The translations under genes and the position numbers were made by a program. From positions 85,071,389-85,135,388 of the forward strand of contig NC_092808.1 of the NCBI RefSeq assembly GCF_040954645.1: 64,000 nt of DNA. The letters run 5' to 3'. The notes under the pieces are model-generated. The model was not told the DNA's origin, searched no databases, and saw only the letters and a program-made list of their open reading frames with translations. Below are positions 22,642 through 33,689 of the stretch, piece by piece; the first letter of the stretch is position 1, and each line of letters begins with the position of its first letter. This DNA comes from Diabrotica undecimpunctata (Eukaryota; Arthropoda; Insecta; Coleoptera; Chrysomelidae).

Positions 22642-24227
22642 CATCATCATCATCATTCAATCTTCGCTTATCCACTGCTGGAAATAGATCTCCCTCATAA
22701 TTTTCTCATAATTTTCTATCTATTTCGATCTTGTGCCTCTTGCATCCAATTCCTATGACAACGTTTTAGATCGTCAGTCCAACGTGTTGGTGGACGACCT
22801 CTACTTCGGTAGGCATCATCTCTTGATCTCCATTCCAGTATCCGCTTTGTCCACCTATTGTCTGTCATTCGAGCCACGTGACCTGCCCAGTTCCATTTTA
22901 GTGTTGCTACTCTCTCTACTGCATCAGCCACTCCTGTTCTTTGTCGTAACTGGCGATTTGGGATCTTGTCTCGTAGTGAAACGCCCAACATAGCACGCTC
23001 CATCGCCCTTTGACACACACGGATCTTTTGAACTGTTCTCCTTGTCATGGTCAACGTTTCGGCACCGTAAGTTAACACTGGTAAAACACACTGATTAAAC
23101 GTTTTTCTTTTAAGGCATATTGGTATATCAGACGATTTGAAAATATGGTTCAGCTTGCCGAAGGCTGCCCAAGTCAGTCTTATACGACGGAGAAGCTCAA
23201 CGGTTTGGTTATCTTTTCGTATGCGAATCTCATGACCTAGGTATTTATAGGCCATTACCTGGTCTATGGATCTTGTTCCTACGCATATATCTTCGCTGAC
23301 TACAAGATTTGTCATCATCTGGATTTTAGATATATTTATTTTCAATCCCCCTTCTAGTAGAAAAGGTAGAGCTGATTTAAAAGTTCTTTGGCCTCATCTA
23401 TCCTATCAGCTATTAGTACAATATCATCTGCAAACCTTAGATGGCTAAGCTTTTCTCCGTTTATGTTTATGCCCTTGTCGGTCAGTTTTGCCCTTTTACA
23501 TATATATTCCAAAAGCGTAGTGAACAGTTTCGGCGATATGGTGTCCCCCTGGCGTACTCCACGTTGTATCGGGAATTTCTGGGTTTGACGATCACCCACT
23601 CTAACACTGGCTGTTGCGTTTTGGTATATATGTTTAATTATATTTATATACCGATAGTCAATTCGGCATTCTGTCAAGGCTTCCAACATTTTTTGTTGAT
23701 TTACGGTGTCGAATGCCTTTTCATAGTCGACAAATATTAAAGCTAGTGGTTTATTATATTCAGTGCATTTTTCTATAAGATTTTTTATTACCAGTAGGTG
23801 ATCGTTTGTTCCATAGCCTTTTCTAAAACCCGCCTGTTCTATGAGCTGATAAAATTCCAATTTATTTTCTAGTCGTTTCGTAATTATTTTTGTAAATAGT
23901 TTATAAATATGTGAAAGTAGACTTATGGGCCTGTAATTCCTGAGGTCGGTAGCATCCCCTTTTTTATGAAGTATGATAATTTCTGCGTTATACCACTGGG
24001 TTGGTGTTATTGCTTCCTGCAAAAATCTAGTGAATAGTTTGGCAAGGACCTGCCATAATCTTTTTTAAGCCACCTTCAAGGCATCTGCCACTATTTCATC
24101 GCCTCCGGGGGACTTATTGTTTTTCATTTCTTGCACTGACCTTCGAACTTCATTGGGTGTTACGTCCGGTAAAATTTCAGATCCCTGATTGATTATCTTT
24201 GGTAATGATCCACTCCGGTTACATTGC
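22642..24227 (-). mobile_element. 5'-truncated RTE-clade LINE with target site duplication
   Basis: Flanked by a 12-bp direct repeat TGTCCTTAAGAT (22630-22641 and 24228-24239). The 3' end (low-coordinate side) is a (GAT)n simple repeat on the minus strand, as expected for RTE-type elements that end in microsatellite tails in place of poly(A). The reading enters inside the RT linker, so reverse transcription stopped early. Confidence 0.88.
22716..24225 (-). pseudogene. RTE-clade reverse transcriptase, nearly intact with a frameshift
   Basis: Order on the minus strand: linker VTPNEVRRSVQEMKNNKSPG; an in-frame TAA (24065-24067) just after ADALKVA; RT start EIIILHKKGDATDLRNYRPI; motif A IFVDYEKAFDTVN; motif B RGVRQGDTISP; motif C RFADDIVLIA with both catalytic Asp. 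The frame shifts near 23345-23354, then continues KINISKIQMM, YKYLGHEI, VLTYGAETLTM and the C-terminal RMTDNRWTKRILEWRS...GRPPTRWTDDLKR. Known role: copies element RNA at the nicked target. With one stop and one shift it is probably inactive, but decay is slight. Confidence 0.88.
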
Positions 24228-24510
24228 TGTCCTTAAGATACATAAGATGAATCGGTAGTTGGTTGAAATATAAAATAAATGAAACTTAAAAAAGAGTTTA
24301 AATGAGATAACTGGTTAAAAAGTCGACCGTAACAAATGCAAAACTATAAAAGTACCAACGCAGATGACGTGGTTTCGGATACAACTTACATTAAAATACG
24401 CTTGTGTCTCATTGACCTATGGTGGAGAAATACAGCAAGAGATAAATCTTGCGACTTGGTGATACTCCTCCATAGATCCCTACCAGAAGGAAGTGATGCC
24501 TAATAGTGAT

Positions 24511-24514
<4 letters not shown>

Positions 24515-24554
<40 letters not shown>
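24515..24554. repeat. (AT)n microsatellite
   Basis: Forty bases of pure AT alternation between CGGC and TTTCAG. Confidence 0.95.
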
Positions 24555-24556
<2 letters not shown>

Positions 24557-24639
24557 CAGTTAACTAAGGTGTTACATAAGTTTCTAGAAAGACAGAGCAC
24601 ATAATTATCTGGTTTTACTAGATAGAAAGATTGAATTAG

Positions 24640-25430
24640 GTGTTGTTTGGCCTATTCTTTGCGACCTTTTCAGATCTATTATTGCGGTCCTCTAATTCTA
24701 GATTACATTCTCTGGCCTGACCCTTTTTAAAAGGTTTAGTAGATTTGAGACTGAACCTTCCATATAGCTCTTTGCCCGTAGCTTTTTTCGGCCTAATGTA
24801 AAGAACCACACATTTGCCAGGCTATAGCACTAATACAACATGTACTCTGCTGTTTCTTCCTCTAGGTGACAGAATCTGCATAGATCATCTTCTGTAAATC
24901 CCATCAGCTTCAACTGCCTATTCATCTTACAGTGCTCTGTTGACAGACCTACTACGGCTGCGACTTTTCCTGTCTTTAATTATTAGGTCTGCTGTAAATT
25001 TTAGCGAATGTTCTATAATGAACTGTTTTGCATGTCTTTGTCCTGGTAAATTCCTAATCCATTCAAGAGATTTGTGTGCTACCCACTTTCTTGTAGCTGT
25101 TCTTGTTACTGCCTTTGCAACGCCGCAATCATAAGCATTGTTTGGCCATTTCGTCTGCTTTTTCATTGCCTTTATGACCCTCATACTTTGGTACCTAAGC
25201 TATCGAACCGTGCTACGATCTCCTAGTTTAGTTAGGACACCCACATAATCCCATACTATCTTGGAATTTACCGCTATAGAATTGAGTGCCTTAAGCGCTA
25301 CCTGGCTATCTATGAAGATGGCAATTGAACGGTGCGTTCTTTTCTGGCTTTTTATTTCTTCATTTCTTGCCGTTATAATCTCCTGGAAAATTGTAACATT
25401 CTCGGTTGTATGACCGGTTTTACTATATAT
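24640..25430 (-). pseudogene. LINE RNase H and C-terminal zinc-finger-like fragment
   Basis: Minus strand. FQEIITARNEEIK then IAIFIDSQVALKALNSIAVN (~25395-25270) is the centre of a LINE RNase H domain, with the IDSQ(A/V)A(L)KAL motif holding a catalytic Asp. TRKWVAHKSLEWIRNLPGQ follows. At ~24935-24840, HCKMNRQLKLMGFTEDDLC, then CRFC and H..C residues with EEE form the C-terminal Cys/His motif of Jockey- and R1-like LINEs. Interrupted by stops. Confidence 0.7.
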
Positions 25431-25469
25431 GGGAAATAATTCATAAAATATTATCTACAACGTTCTAAC

Positions 25470-25800
25470 ACGTTCTAATAAGTCAAGAAACAATGCAATG
25501 ATAAAACTTTATAAGACAATGGTACTCTGGTATATAAATGGGAAAGAGAGGTATTGATGCAAGAAGATGACTCCATAATTTAAGTTTATAAGATGTCTCA
25601 ATATAGTAAAAGGCAATACGACTTGATAAATAGATAAAATAAGACGTAAGACAATAACTGAATATCTATTTGATCAATGACGATATAAAAGAACACTTAA
25701 CAAAATAGGAACAACATATAAATGGAATGGGTAAAGCTCGATTAACTAAACAAATGCTAAATAAACCGAAAAAAAGGGGAAGTGTAGGATGAAAAAAAAT
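25470..25800 (+). pseudogene. Possible LINE C-terminal scrap
   Basis: A weak plus-strand match: LYKTMVL..., FIRCLNIVKGNTT and IDKIRRKTITEYLF follow the order KTxV.PVLxYGSE..., FLRsvxGxTxxDKIRNExIRE of LINE ORF2 C-termini. Heavily decayed; low certainty. Confidence 0.35.
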
Positions 25801-25869
25801 TGTTTTTTAACCAAAGTTAAGGTTATATCTTTTCAACAAGTTGAAAGTTGACTTACTTGGCACTTGGGT

Positions 25870-27056
25870 TGATGCATGTAAGGGTTGATTTTTGTGTCCT
25901 ATGGAACTTCAAATTCTAATTATGATGTTTGTTTTTCTGCATTATTTTTATGCGCTTAAACGTTTGTATGCGGGAAAGTGTTCGTATGTTGTGTTTGTGC
26001 GTTGCATGTGTATTGTGTATGAAGACGATGTATCTCGGTGTTGTTTAATCTGCTTTTGTTGGTATCTATATTCTTGTTGTCGACTTTTTCTTCTAGTATT
26101 GGCAACCAAAGCCTGCTGCATTCTGCTGATAGGTTTGCTACACATTTTCATTATTGGGTAAGATGAGGACTGCTTATTTAATTTTTTTTTTCTTTTTTAT
26201 GTCTGTTTCCGTCATGATTACTAATGCAACTTTCTATTGTACTCTGTGTTCATTGTCCCAGTCATGTTTGCATATCTGTGATATATCCAAGTCCCTGTTT
26301 TTGATTTATGTTTAATGCTGTTTTATCCTGATATTTAGTGGTCTTGCGTTTTCTCCCATATAGAATTACTGCATCCACAGGGTATTTTATAGATGCAGTT
26401 CTTCGATCTCTCTTATATGTGATTGGGTTTAGTTTTAAACAGGATATATCTGAATATATTGGTTTTTTTTTAAATGTTGTTGTGATGTACTTACTATCCT
26501 TATTAATTTTTCTGATAAGCCCTTTACATATGATATTGTTGTCATCCTTGAGTCCCTTCTTTTGAGTGATTCTGGATTGCTAGTGATAGTGTGTTGTTTT
26601 CTTTCTTTTATCTTGTGGAATTCCTTGTTAATAAATAACAATAAGTAGTAAATTTTTGTTAAAACCTTTCTTAGGAGGTTTTTATCTTCTTGAAAGGTTT
26701 TTTTATTTAAGCAGTTGTTTTGAGATCTATCATAATGATTTAGTAATTCCTTCGTTTATGTTTACGTTATATTTTAGTGGTAATTTAAATATCGGTTGGT
26801 GTGGGATGATTTCCGTAAACTTTGATTGCATATCCTTTATCCACTTTTGTGATTGGCACATCCAGAAAAGAAATTAAAATGGTTGTTTTCTTTTTCCATG
26901 GTGAATTTAATTAATTCTTCTTTATTGATAATGTCCATCAAGAATTTATTCAATGAGTCTATATTTCTATTGCTATTTAGACAACATATTCTCCAGAAAA
27001 CGCGTAAATACGTGTGCTATGTACCAACTAACATTATCATTAATTTTTCATAGGAC
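25870..27056 (-). pseudogene. Penelope-like retroelement fragment (RT end and GIY-YIG remnant)
   Basis: Minus strand. FTMEKENNHFNF (~26910-26875) and YLNYH then KELLNHYDRSQN (~26790-26725) fit the end of a Penelope RT (…FLDV…RKPTxTDRYLxYxSxHP). LKRRDSRMTTISYVKGLSEKL (~26560-26500) is the well-known linker of these elements. CIYKIPCGCSNSIIW (~26395-26350) is the start of the GIY-YIG endonuclease, normally YKIPCxxCxxxYIGxT, with the second half decayed. Penelope elements combine RT and GIY-YIG nuclease. The small plus ORFs here are shadows. Confidence 0.7.
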
Positions 27057-27350
27057 CTATCAAATCCAGGATGCGTCCTGAAGTGGAAAGCTAAGAAGGA
27101 TGTACATCTCACCACTAAGCATACTATAGAAACTGTGGCCATACATCGACGTAGGGGTATGGTTCAAGGCCATAATTTGATATAACGAACAAAAATCATC
27201 GATTGATCAGGCTGTTGTAAAGGCTGTTACACAAGAAAAATTCGTGAATAAAAAATTCAAAAATCATGTAAAAAAAATTGTACCCTATTGCGATACATGC
27301 GAGGACAAGCCTCATTTTCGTTTAAATTGTTATAATAAACATTCAATGTA
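27057..27350 (+). pseudogene. piggyBac transposase C-terminal fragment
   Basis: Plus strand. VLKWKAKKDVHLTTKHT then IHRRRGMVQ is the end of the piggyBac catalytic region. After a frameshift, SSIDQAV and VPYCDTCEDKPHFRLNCYNK form the C-terminal Cys-rich (RING/PHD-like) domain, ending at TAG. It lacks everything upstream and begins abruptly where the Penelope piece ends. Confidence 0.75.
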
Positions 27351-27359
27351 GTCTTATTT

Positions 27360-29340
27360 ATTTGTTTATAGTATACCGTTGCCTTCTTTCTAGTTGTGTA
27401 TTTAGTACTTTAGTACTTTAATTTTTCAGTAAAAAAGAAAGAATCAAAAATTGCAGTTTTCTTCAATATTTGTCTAGCAATTCTATAATTTGTAATTATA
27501 TGCTCAAATCATTCTAAATACGACCACTGGGCATTGGCTAATATAGACCTAAAATTTTGTCAAATGCATAGCGGTTGTATACGCCCACTGGGACATAGTG
27601 GGAAAATTACGAAGCGGGCGTTTACGTCAAAAAACAAAACAAAAAATGTTATTTATATTAAAATTAATTGTTGTTTAATCCCATCGAAGAAATTTTAAAT
27701 GTCGATACTTTATTGACACATTTTTGTACGTGGTAGGTTATAAAAACGGAATGACAAAAGAGCTATCATAAAAATGTAACAGGATTAGAACACCAAAACG
27801 TAATAAGAAGAACTCAGAATAAGGAAAAATTTATTGATGTGATTTATTGGGCACAGAACGCAAATAAAAAGAAAATTCAGATGAAAATTAAAACTATTCC
27901 CTGGTTATTTATATTTTTGGCGCTTATTGTGTTTGACAAAATGATATTTGCTAATAGTAATTGCATAAAAGTGGTTTTAAACAAATAAGTTAAAATAGCG
28001 TTCAATAAACAAAAAGTTCAGTAAACCTTCACTGCGACGTATAAAGATGTAAAAGTATATCATACACACTAAAAATGCAAAATTTAATAAGCAGATCTCT
28101 GACCTCAGAGAGTACGTACGTTTATGTGCCTGGTAATTCGAGCTAATCTTATATCTATTACATTGTTGACTGCCGAGGATTAATACGATGGGGAATACAA
28201 ACAATTTGTCACGCGCGTTTTGCTTACGGGCTTCTTCTGTTTTTCACCCTCCTCGTTCTCCCTTTGTTCCTTTCTCTTTTAAATGGATGATAACGCATTT
28301 ATCTTAGTTATATAGAGTGTATTTTCGAAGTTGAAATACTGTTTCTGTAAAATATTATCTTATCTCGGAATAATTTGACTAGAATCTGCTCCTCGTGTAT
28401 GATCATTGTCAGTGTAAAATAAATTTAGTCACGGCTTTATATCCTACTATTTTCACTTTGATTAGTAAATCCAGTCCCATCTTTAATATTGATAAAGGAA
28501 CGATATAAGTAGTATTTTTAATTTTTGTACTCTCTTTTTATTCTGACAGTATATGGTTTAAATAGTTTTGCATGTAACAATGGCTTTATTCTACTATAAA
28601 GAGCTGCAGTATATTAGCTATGTAGAATCCTGCTCAATCAATTATAATGACATCCAGGCACTCTCGAACCATAGTGTGAGATGGGTGTACTAAAATATAG
28701 AAAAGAAATGTTTGTTTTTAAGACCGACAACATCGAGGCATTACTTGTTCAACAAAATCAAGTGCTCTTTATTGAGAATCAAGCAAGAAGTCAAAATGAG
28801 CAGATGTTACACAACGCCTGGTTAACAGAAAAAAAAAAGAAAAAAATCTAACTATCCAAATCCAAATAAACACACTATAGTCGGACAATTTTCAATTAAA
28901 GGTGACTAATCTACAAATTGAACTAAACGGTAGCGACAACCATGTAAAATGCCAACAGTAAATTCTTACCGGAGTCATTTTTATTGTGTATGCTTCGCCC
29001 ATGTAAATAAGTGAAAAAGTAAGTATACTCCCATAAAATTTGCCCCCGTAACAATATAAATTGGTGCGATTCACGAGTGTATAGTGAGACAAGTTCATTG
29101 AATAGTTTGAAAATTGGTAACCTTATCAATATTTTGCTGGTCTAAGAACGGGAATGAGAGAAACGGCCGCTCAATATACAAAGAGAAATTTGACAATTAA
29201 TTGATTAGATTGGATTAAAAAACACATAAATTAAGACTAATTTACAACCAAAAAGATTTTTTTTCATTTTCAAGGAAAACAGTATAATTTTTAATAAAGA
29301 AACATATTGTACCTTAAATGTAAATTTAACTTTAAGGTAA
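27360..29340. other. Intergenic, no convincing gene
   Basis: AT-rich. A 47-codon ORF at ~28709-28852 (MFVFKTDNIEALLVQQNQ...) has a Gln/Asn-rich heptad-like character recalling LTR-element Gag starts, but is too short to call. A GC-richer stretch at 27570-27625 (CGCCCACTGGGACATAGTGGG) contains the local inverted repeat CCCACTGGGACATAGTGGG. Confidence 0.4.
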
Positions 29341-29346
29341 AAATTT

Positions 29347-30207
29347 TCAAAACATTCGGTGTAGATGCATTCTACACCTTTTACATAAATAAACAGTATT
29401 ACTTTTGCATATCCTACATTCTTGCACTATCGTCTCTTTTTCTAATGTGACCAATATTGTCGAATCTGGTTTTATCTGATAAAGCAAATTTAGATTGACG
29501 TTCATATAGTAAGTTTGACACTGATGTAGGGGTTTCTTCACTTTTATAAATTATAAATATAAATCTATGTCGGCTCATGCTTTCTCTTATAATGTGCACT
29601 TCTTTAACCTCATCCTTTGACCAATGCATATCAACTTGAAGCAGAGTGCGAACTAGATAATATACATGTGCTAATAATTTTTTTTTAAATCTATGTTATT
29701 CATTTCAAAATCGTGACGGTTATTCTGCAATGCATAAATATTTGTAAAATATAGAATGCTCTCAATTATTACTTTTTTATCGATAAAGAGTGAAAAAACT
29801 TCAATATATGACTTGCCTCCATGGTTGGCTTTTATATTGTCTAAATATCAATCAGACTGGTGTTGAATTAATACTGAGCACCAAGGAGTATCTGTTGTTA
29901 CAACTTGAGACAAATTTGGATGTACTATTTTTGCCTGGTTGTTTCTTTGGACGTTTTTTCTGTGGTTCAGAGGAATATCATAATCAGAATCGTCAGAAAT
30001 CCTAATCACTTGTATTTTATATGTACCTGCAATATCCGATTTTATTGATTCTTCACAATTAATATTATCATCAATGTCTTCTACATCAGAAACTTTCTAA
30101 TCTAATCTCAGCGGCAAATAAACCACGTTAAGTAAGTCAGCATTTTCACAATCTGAGTCCCCTTCTAACAAAGCTATTGACTCTTTAGTAGTTAGTGTCA
30201 TCTTCAT
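29347..30207 (-). pseudogene. Internally deleted piggyBac transposase
   Basis: Starts at MKMTLTTKESIALLEGDSDCE (ATG 30205-30207), an acidic N-terminus with VSDVEDIDDN and IRISDDSDYDIPL as in piggyBac/PGBD proteins. The frame decays after ~29880. Near 29347-29440 the minus strand reads ECRICKSNTVYLCKRCRMHLH, the Cys-rich C-terminal domain. The ~300 residues between, with the three catalytic Asp, are gone. Probably a non-autonomous derivative or fossil; terminal repeats were not identified. Confidence 0.6.
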
Positions 30208-30329
30208 TTCAAATTTCGAGAATTTACTGAAATAAACAAATGCACTACTATATACACGCATTCACATGATAATAGTTTAGCTTACTTCATTTTAATTTAT
30301 ATGAACTTCATAATATATTTTTATATTTA

Positions 30330-30840
30330 TATAAACAAATAAACACAAGGAAACTTTCAAATTAAGTAAAAAAAAAACAAATATATCGTTTACAGCACAC
30401 AGCAATTCTATAAATAGAGAAAGATGTGTACTGACGAGATCGTATGTTAAAATTTCCGATTGTTTAGTCTAATGAAAAAAAAAATAAGTATTTTCCAAAG
30501 TTTTCTGTTTTTTGAAGTTCTGTATTACTCTCTAATAACAATAAAATTTTACTTTAATTTGTTAGACAACTATTAGATACCTGTCAAAAGACACATGATA
30601 ATTTAATAATTATATCGGTCTTAGATTTAATTTTTACGTAATTACTTATGTCTTCAAATACATAAATAAATCAATTCAAATCAAGTTAAAACAAAACAAA
30701 TATAACGTTTATAGCAGACAGCATATCTATAAATAGAGAATGAAGTGCAACAACGAGATCGTTATGTTATTTAAATTGTGTTAAAATTTCAGATTGTTTC
30801 GTCTAATGAAAAAAATAAGTATTTTGCAAAGATTTCTGCA
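30330..30840. repeat. Diverged direct repeat, about 325-bp period
   Basis: ~30370-30510 and ~30695-30840 share AACAAATAT(A)TCGTTTA(C/T)AGCA, CTATAAATAGAGAA, ACGAGATCGT, ATGTTAAAATTTC and CGTCTAATGAAAAA. The second copy has a 14-base insertion after ATGTTA. Both contain TATAAATAG, which resembles a TATA box. Confidence 0.75.
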
Positions 30841-30844
30841 CGAA

Positions 30845-32520
30845 TAACGAACTAAGAATAAACAACACATTTTTTGACCACAAAGACCAACACAAATATA
30901 CATTTAATAACACCTGTGGACAAAGATCTATGATAGATTATGTTATAACCAACAGAGATATACATCCATCAAAAATAATCGACGTAAGATGCCTCAACTC
31001 AGCAGATGTATGTAGCGACCATAGCCTAGTCTTCTTCTTCTTTCTTCTTCTAATGGCGCTAAAAGCCTTTGTGATTCTTGGCCTGCTTAACAATGTTCTT
31101 CCATTCTGCCCTGCCGGATACTTTCCTTCGCCACTATCTGATGTTCATGGTTTTAAGATCCCTCTCTACGTCGTCTATCCTTTTTTTACGGGGCCTTCCT
31201 CTTGTTCTGTTTCCTTGGGGCTTCCATCTCTGGACTACTTTTACAGCTCGATTATCTTTGGCATTCTTTCTAGGTGACCGAGCCAGTTTAGTCTTTGTGA
31301 CTTTACAAATCTAACAAAAAACATAAACATAAAACTTCATAAAACATCTAAAAAATAACAAAGCACCTTTCACAGATGAAATAACTGCAGAACTGATAAA
31401 GAATGGTGGACATGCGCTATATGCGCTAGAAGCCATCCCAGAAGATTGGAAAGTATCCCCCATACCCAATATCCCAGGAATCATACTTCCTATGAACAAA
31501 GGCGGAGACAAACGACTCTGCAAAAATTATAGGGGCATAACAGTTTTAAATGTCGTCTACAAGATATTATCAGGAATTATATACAGCCGCCTGGAATCGT
31601 TTTCGGAGGAGATGAGTGGTGAATACCAATGTGGCTTCAGACCAAAGAGGTCAACTATAGACCAAATATATATGTTAAGAGGTATACATGAAAAATGTGT
31701 TGAATATAACATACCTATTTACAACTTGTATATCGATTTCAAACAGGCGTTTGATGAAGTAGATCGACAAAAGATGTTAAAGCAACTATCTATGTTAGGT
31801 ATACCCAATAAGTTGGTTAAACTTATACGAATGACTCAGGAGGGTTCCAAAGCTATGGTGTGAATAGATCGAGATATAACGCAGGCCTTTGATATTGAAA
31901 ATGGAGTTAGACAGGGTGATGCCTTATCAACAACACTTTTTAATCTACCTTTAGAAGCTGTTGTTAGAAAACTGGATAAAAACGGCTGTATTAATATAAG
32001 ATCAATGCAAATATGCGCATATGCAGATGATGTTGCCCTAATAAGCCGCAACAAAAGGGTATTAAGCGAAAAAGTTATAGAACTGAAACGAGAATCTGCT
32101 ACGTTTGGTCTATATATAAATAAAAGCAAAACAAAATATATGGAGTGCACAAAATCGAGTCAACATGAGAATCTGAAGGTAGACAACCATACCTACAAAT
32201 ATGCCTTCACTTTTCCCTACCTAGGCTCAATAATAAATGACAACAACAACATCAGTCAAGAAATACAAGCACGGATTCTTAGCGGTAATAAGTGCTTTTA
32301 TGCATACAAAGACTTAATGAAAAGTAAGAGTTACTGAATCGCGAGTTTAAGCTTAGAATCTACAAAACGATAATTAGACCAGTGGTCACATATGGATGTG
32401 AAATGTTGACACTCTCAACCACTGATGAAAATAAACTGAGAATATTTGAGCTGATGAAAATCAACTGAGAATATTTAAGCGCAAAATACTAAGGAAGATA
32501 TTTGGACCAACCCAATGCAG
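30845..32520 (+). pseudogene. RTE-like LINE: endonuclease end plus reverse transcriptase
   Basis: The endonuclease C-terminus RSMIDYVITNRD...SADVCSDHSLV (30925-31030) carries the SDH catalytic His. After a foreign LINE insertion (31031-31310) the RT region resumes: KNNKAPFTDEITAELIKNGG, CKNYRGITVLNVVYKI, YQCGFRPKRSTIDQI, motif A YIDFKQAFDEVD, motif B GVRQGDALS and motif C CAYADDVALI with both Asp. FPYLGSIINDNN follows. Stops at 31861-31863 and 32335-32337; a deletion before RT removed the usual QxxxWxxxxIxPIxK start. Inactive. Confidence 0.85.
31031..31310 (-). pseudogene. Second LINE C-terminal fragment inserted in antisense
   Basis: Complement of this interval reads VKSQRLNWLGHLERMPK, then WKPQGNRTRGRPRKKWIDDVERDL and a Trp-Arg-rich end: the C-terminus of a Crack/RTE-type ORF2. 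The 3' end is a GAAGAAGAA simple tail at ~31031-31050. It interrupts the endonuclease-RT region of the plus-strand LINE. Confidence 0.7.
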
Positions 32521-32544
32521 CGATGGTTTGTGGAGAATTAAAAT

Positions 32545-32870
32545 GAACCACGTGCTGGACCACAGCCTAGTATTATGTAAAAAAGAATAATCCTGAAATA
32601 CTTCCCACCCAAAAGAGCTGCGCCAACACAAACAAAAATCAAAGTCGAAGGACTAAATACGGAATCCACGGAATAGTTATACCGGAACAGAAAATCAGAG
32701 AAGATCGCTGAGAATGAAATATTAGAAAACGATAACATCGAGGAAAGCTGGGAAAACCTCAAAAATAACATAACGCAGCAACATAATCACTTCGTGAGAG
32801 GTAAGTGACGAACACTAACATATCAAAAAAGAAAACATCAGGGTATAAAGAGGAAGTGAAGACAAAATGT
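32545..32870 (+). pseudogene. LINE endonuclease-RT linker fragment, out of order
   Basis: Begins DHSLVLCK, the same motif that ends the endonuclease piece at 31030, and continues LKYFPPKRAAPTQTKIKVEGL, IAENEILENDN and WENLKNNITQQ, the linker that normally lies before the RT. Here it follows the RT C-terminus, so the locus is rearranged or holds two copies. Confidence 0.6.
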
Positions 32871-32888
32871 GAAGAAAAGAAGAAAGCC

Positions 32889-33688
32889 TTGATATTATTC
32901 GTTGTTCTTGAATTTGTGAGGTAAGAATATTAAAGTATTAAGATATTTACTACAAATGTTCATATTTTAAGGTTACGTTATTGTATGATTAAAACTTTAA
33001 TTATTTTTTTACTGTATTCCCATGTATTTTGTTGTTGTTTTTATCAGAATTATTTCAGAATAAATCAATAAATAAATCATTGAATTAAATACATACTAAG
33101 TTGAAGAATATTTAATTTAATGTTTTATTCTCTTTTCATTGCCAGTGATTTTATCCTGTTAAATACTAAAGATATTCATTTTCTCGTAGTTTAAGTTGTA
33201 GCATAACGTTCTGTGGAAACTTTCTATCAAATTGCCATAATCAGCGTTTAAAAAAATGTTTTTTGAATGTTGTAATAGATTTTGAGTTTATTTTATAGAT
33301 ATGGGCATATAATGGCTAGTAAAAATATATTGAACTATGAACCATGTACTAGTGAATTTTTCAGGTATGACAATAAAACTGCTATTAACTCTTTAAACTA
33401 TAAGAAAATGAATATATTTAGTCTTTAGAGGATAAAATCCCTAGCACTTAAAAAAGATTAAAACATTAATTTAAAGATTTTTTACCTTCATAAATAAATT
33501 CAATGATTTATTAAATAATTTTGAAATAACCTCGATAAAAACAACAACAAAATACCTTGAAATACAGTAAAAAATAATTAAAGTTTAGTCAAACCATAAC
33601 ATAACGTTAAAATATGAACATTTATAGTACATATCTTAATACTTTGATATTCCTACCTCACAAATTCACAAACAACAAATAATATCAA
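32889..33688. mobile_element. Fold-back MITE-like element, 800 bp
   Basis: Long inverted arms of about 200 bases: left 32889-33090, right 33490-33688. Arms start TTGATATTATT(C/T)GTTGTT and share GAATTTGTGAGGTA(A/G)GAAT, AAGTATTAAGATAT, AAATGTTCATATTTTAA, TTTAATTATTTTTTACTGTAT and GTATTTTGTTGTTGTTTTTATC. The ~400-base centre has no ORF. No transposase; a non-autonomous element. Confidence 0.85.
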
Positions 33689-33689
33689 T

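Noticed and set aside
25892..26161. 89-codon plus ORF with hydrophobic, Cys-rich sequence resembling a membrane protein
   Set aside because: Shadow opposite the Penelope fragment; hydrophobicity arises from the T-rich complement.
28709..28852. 47-codon Gln-rich ORF as a Gag start
   Set aside because: Too short, no downstream continuation and no LTR nearby.
32538..32771. 77-codon minus ORF
   Set aside because: Antisense of the LINE linker, which reads well on plus.
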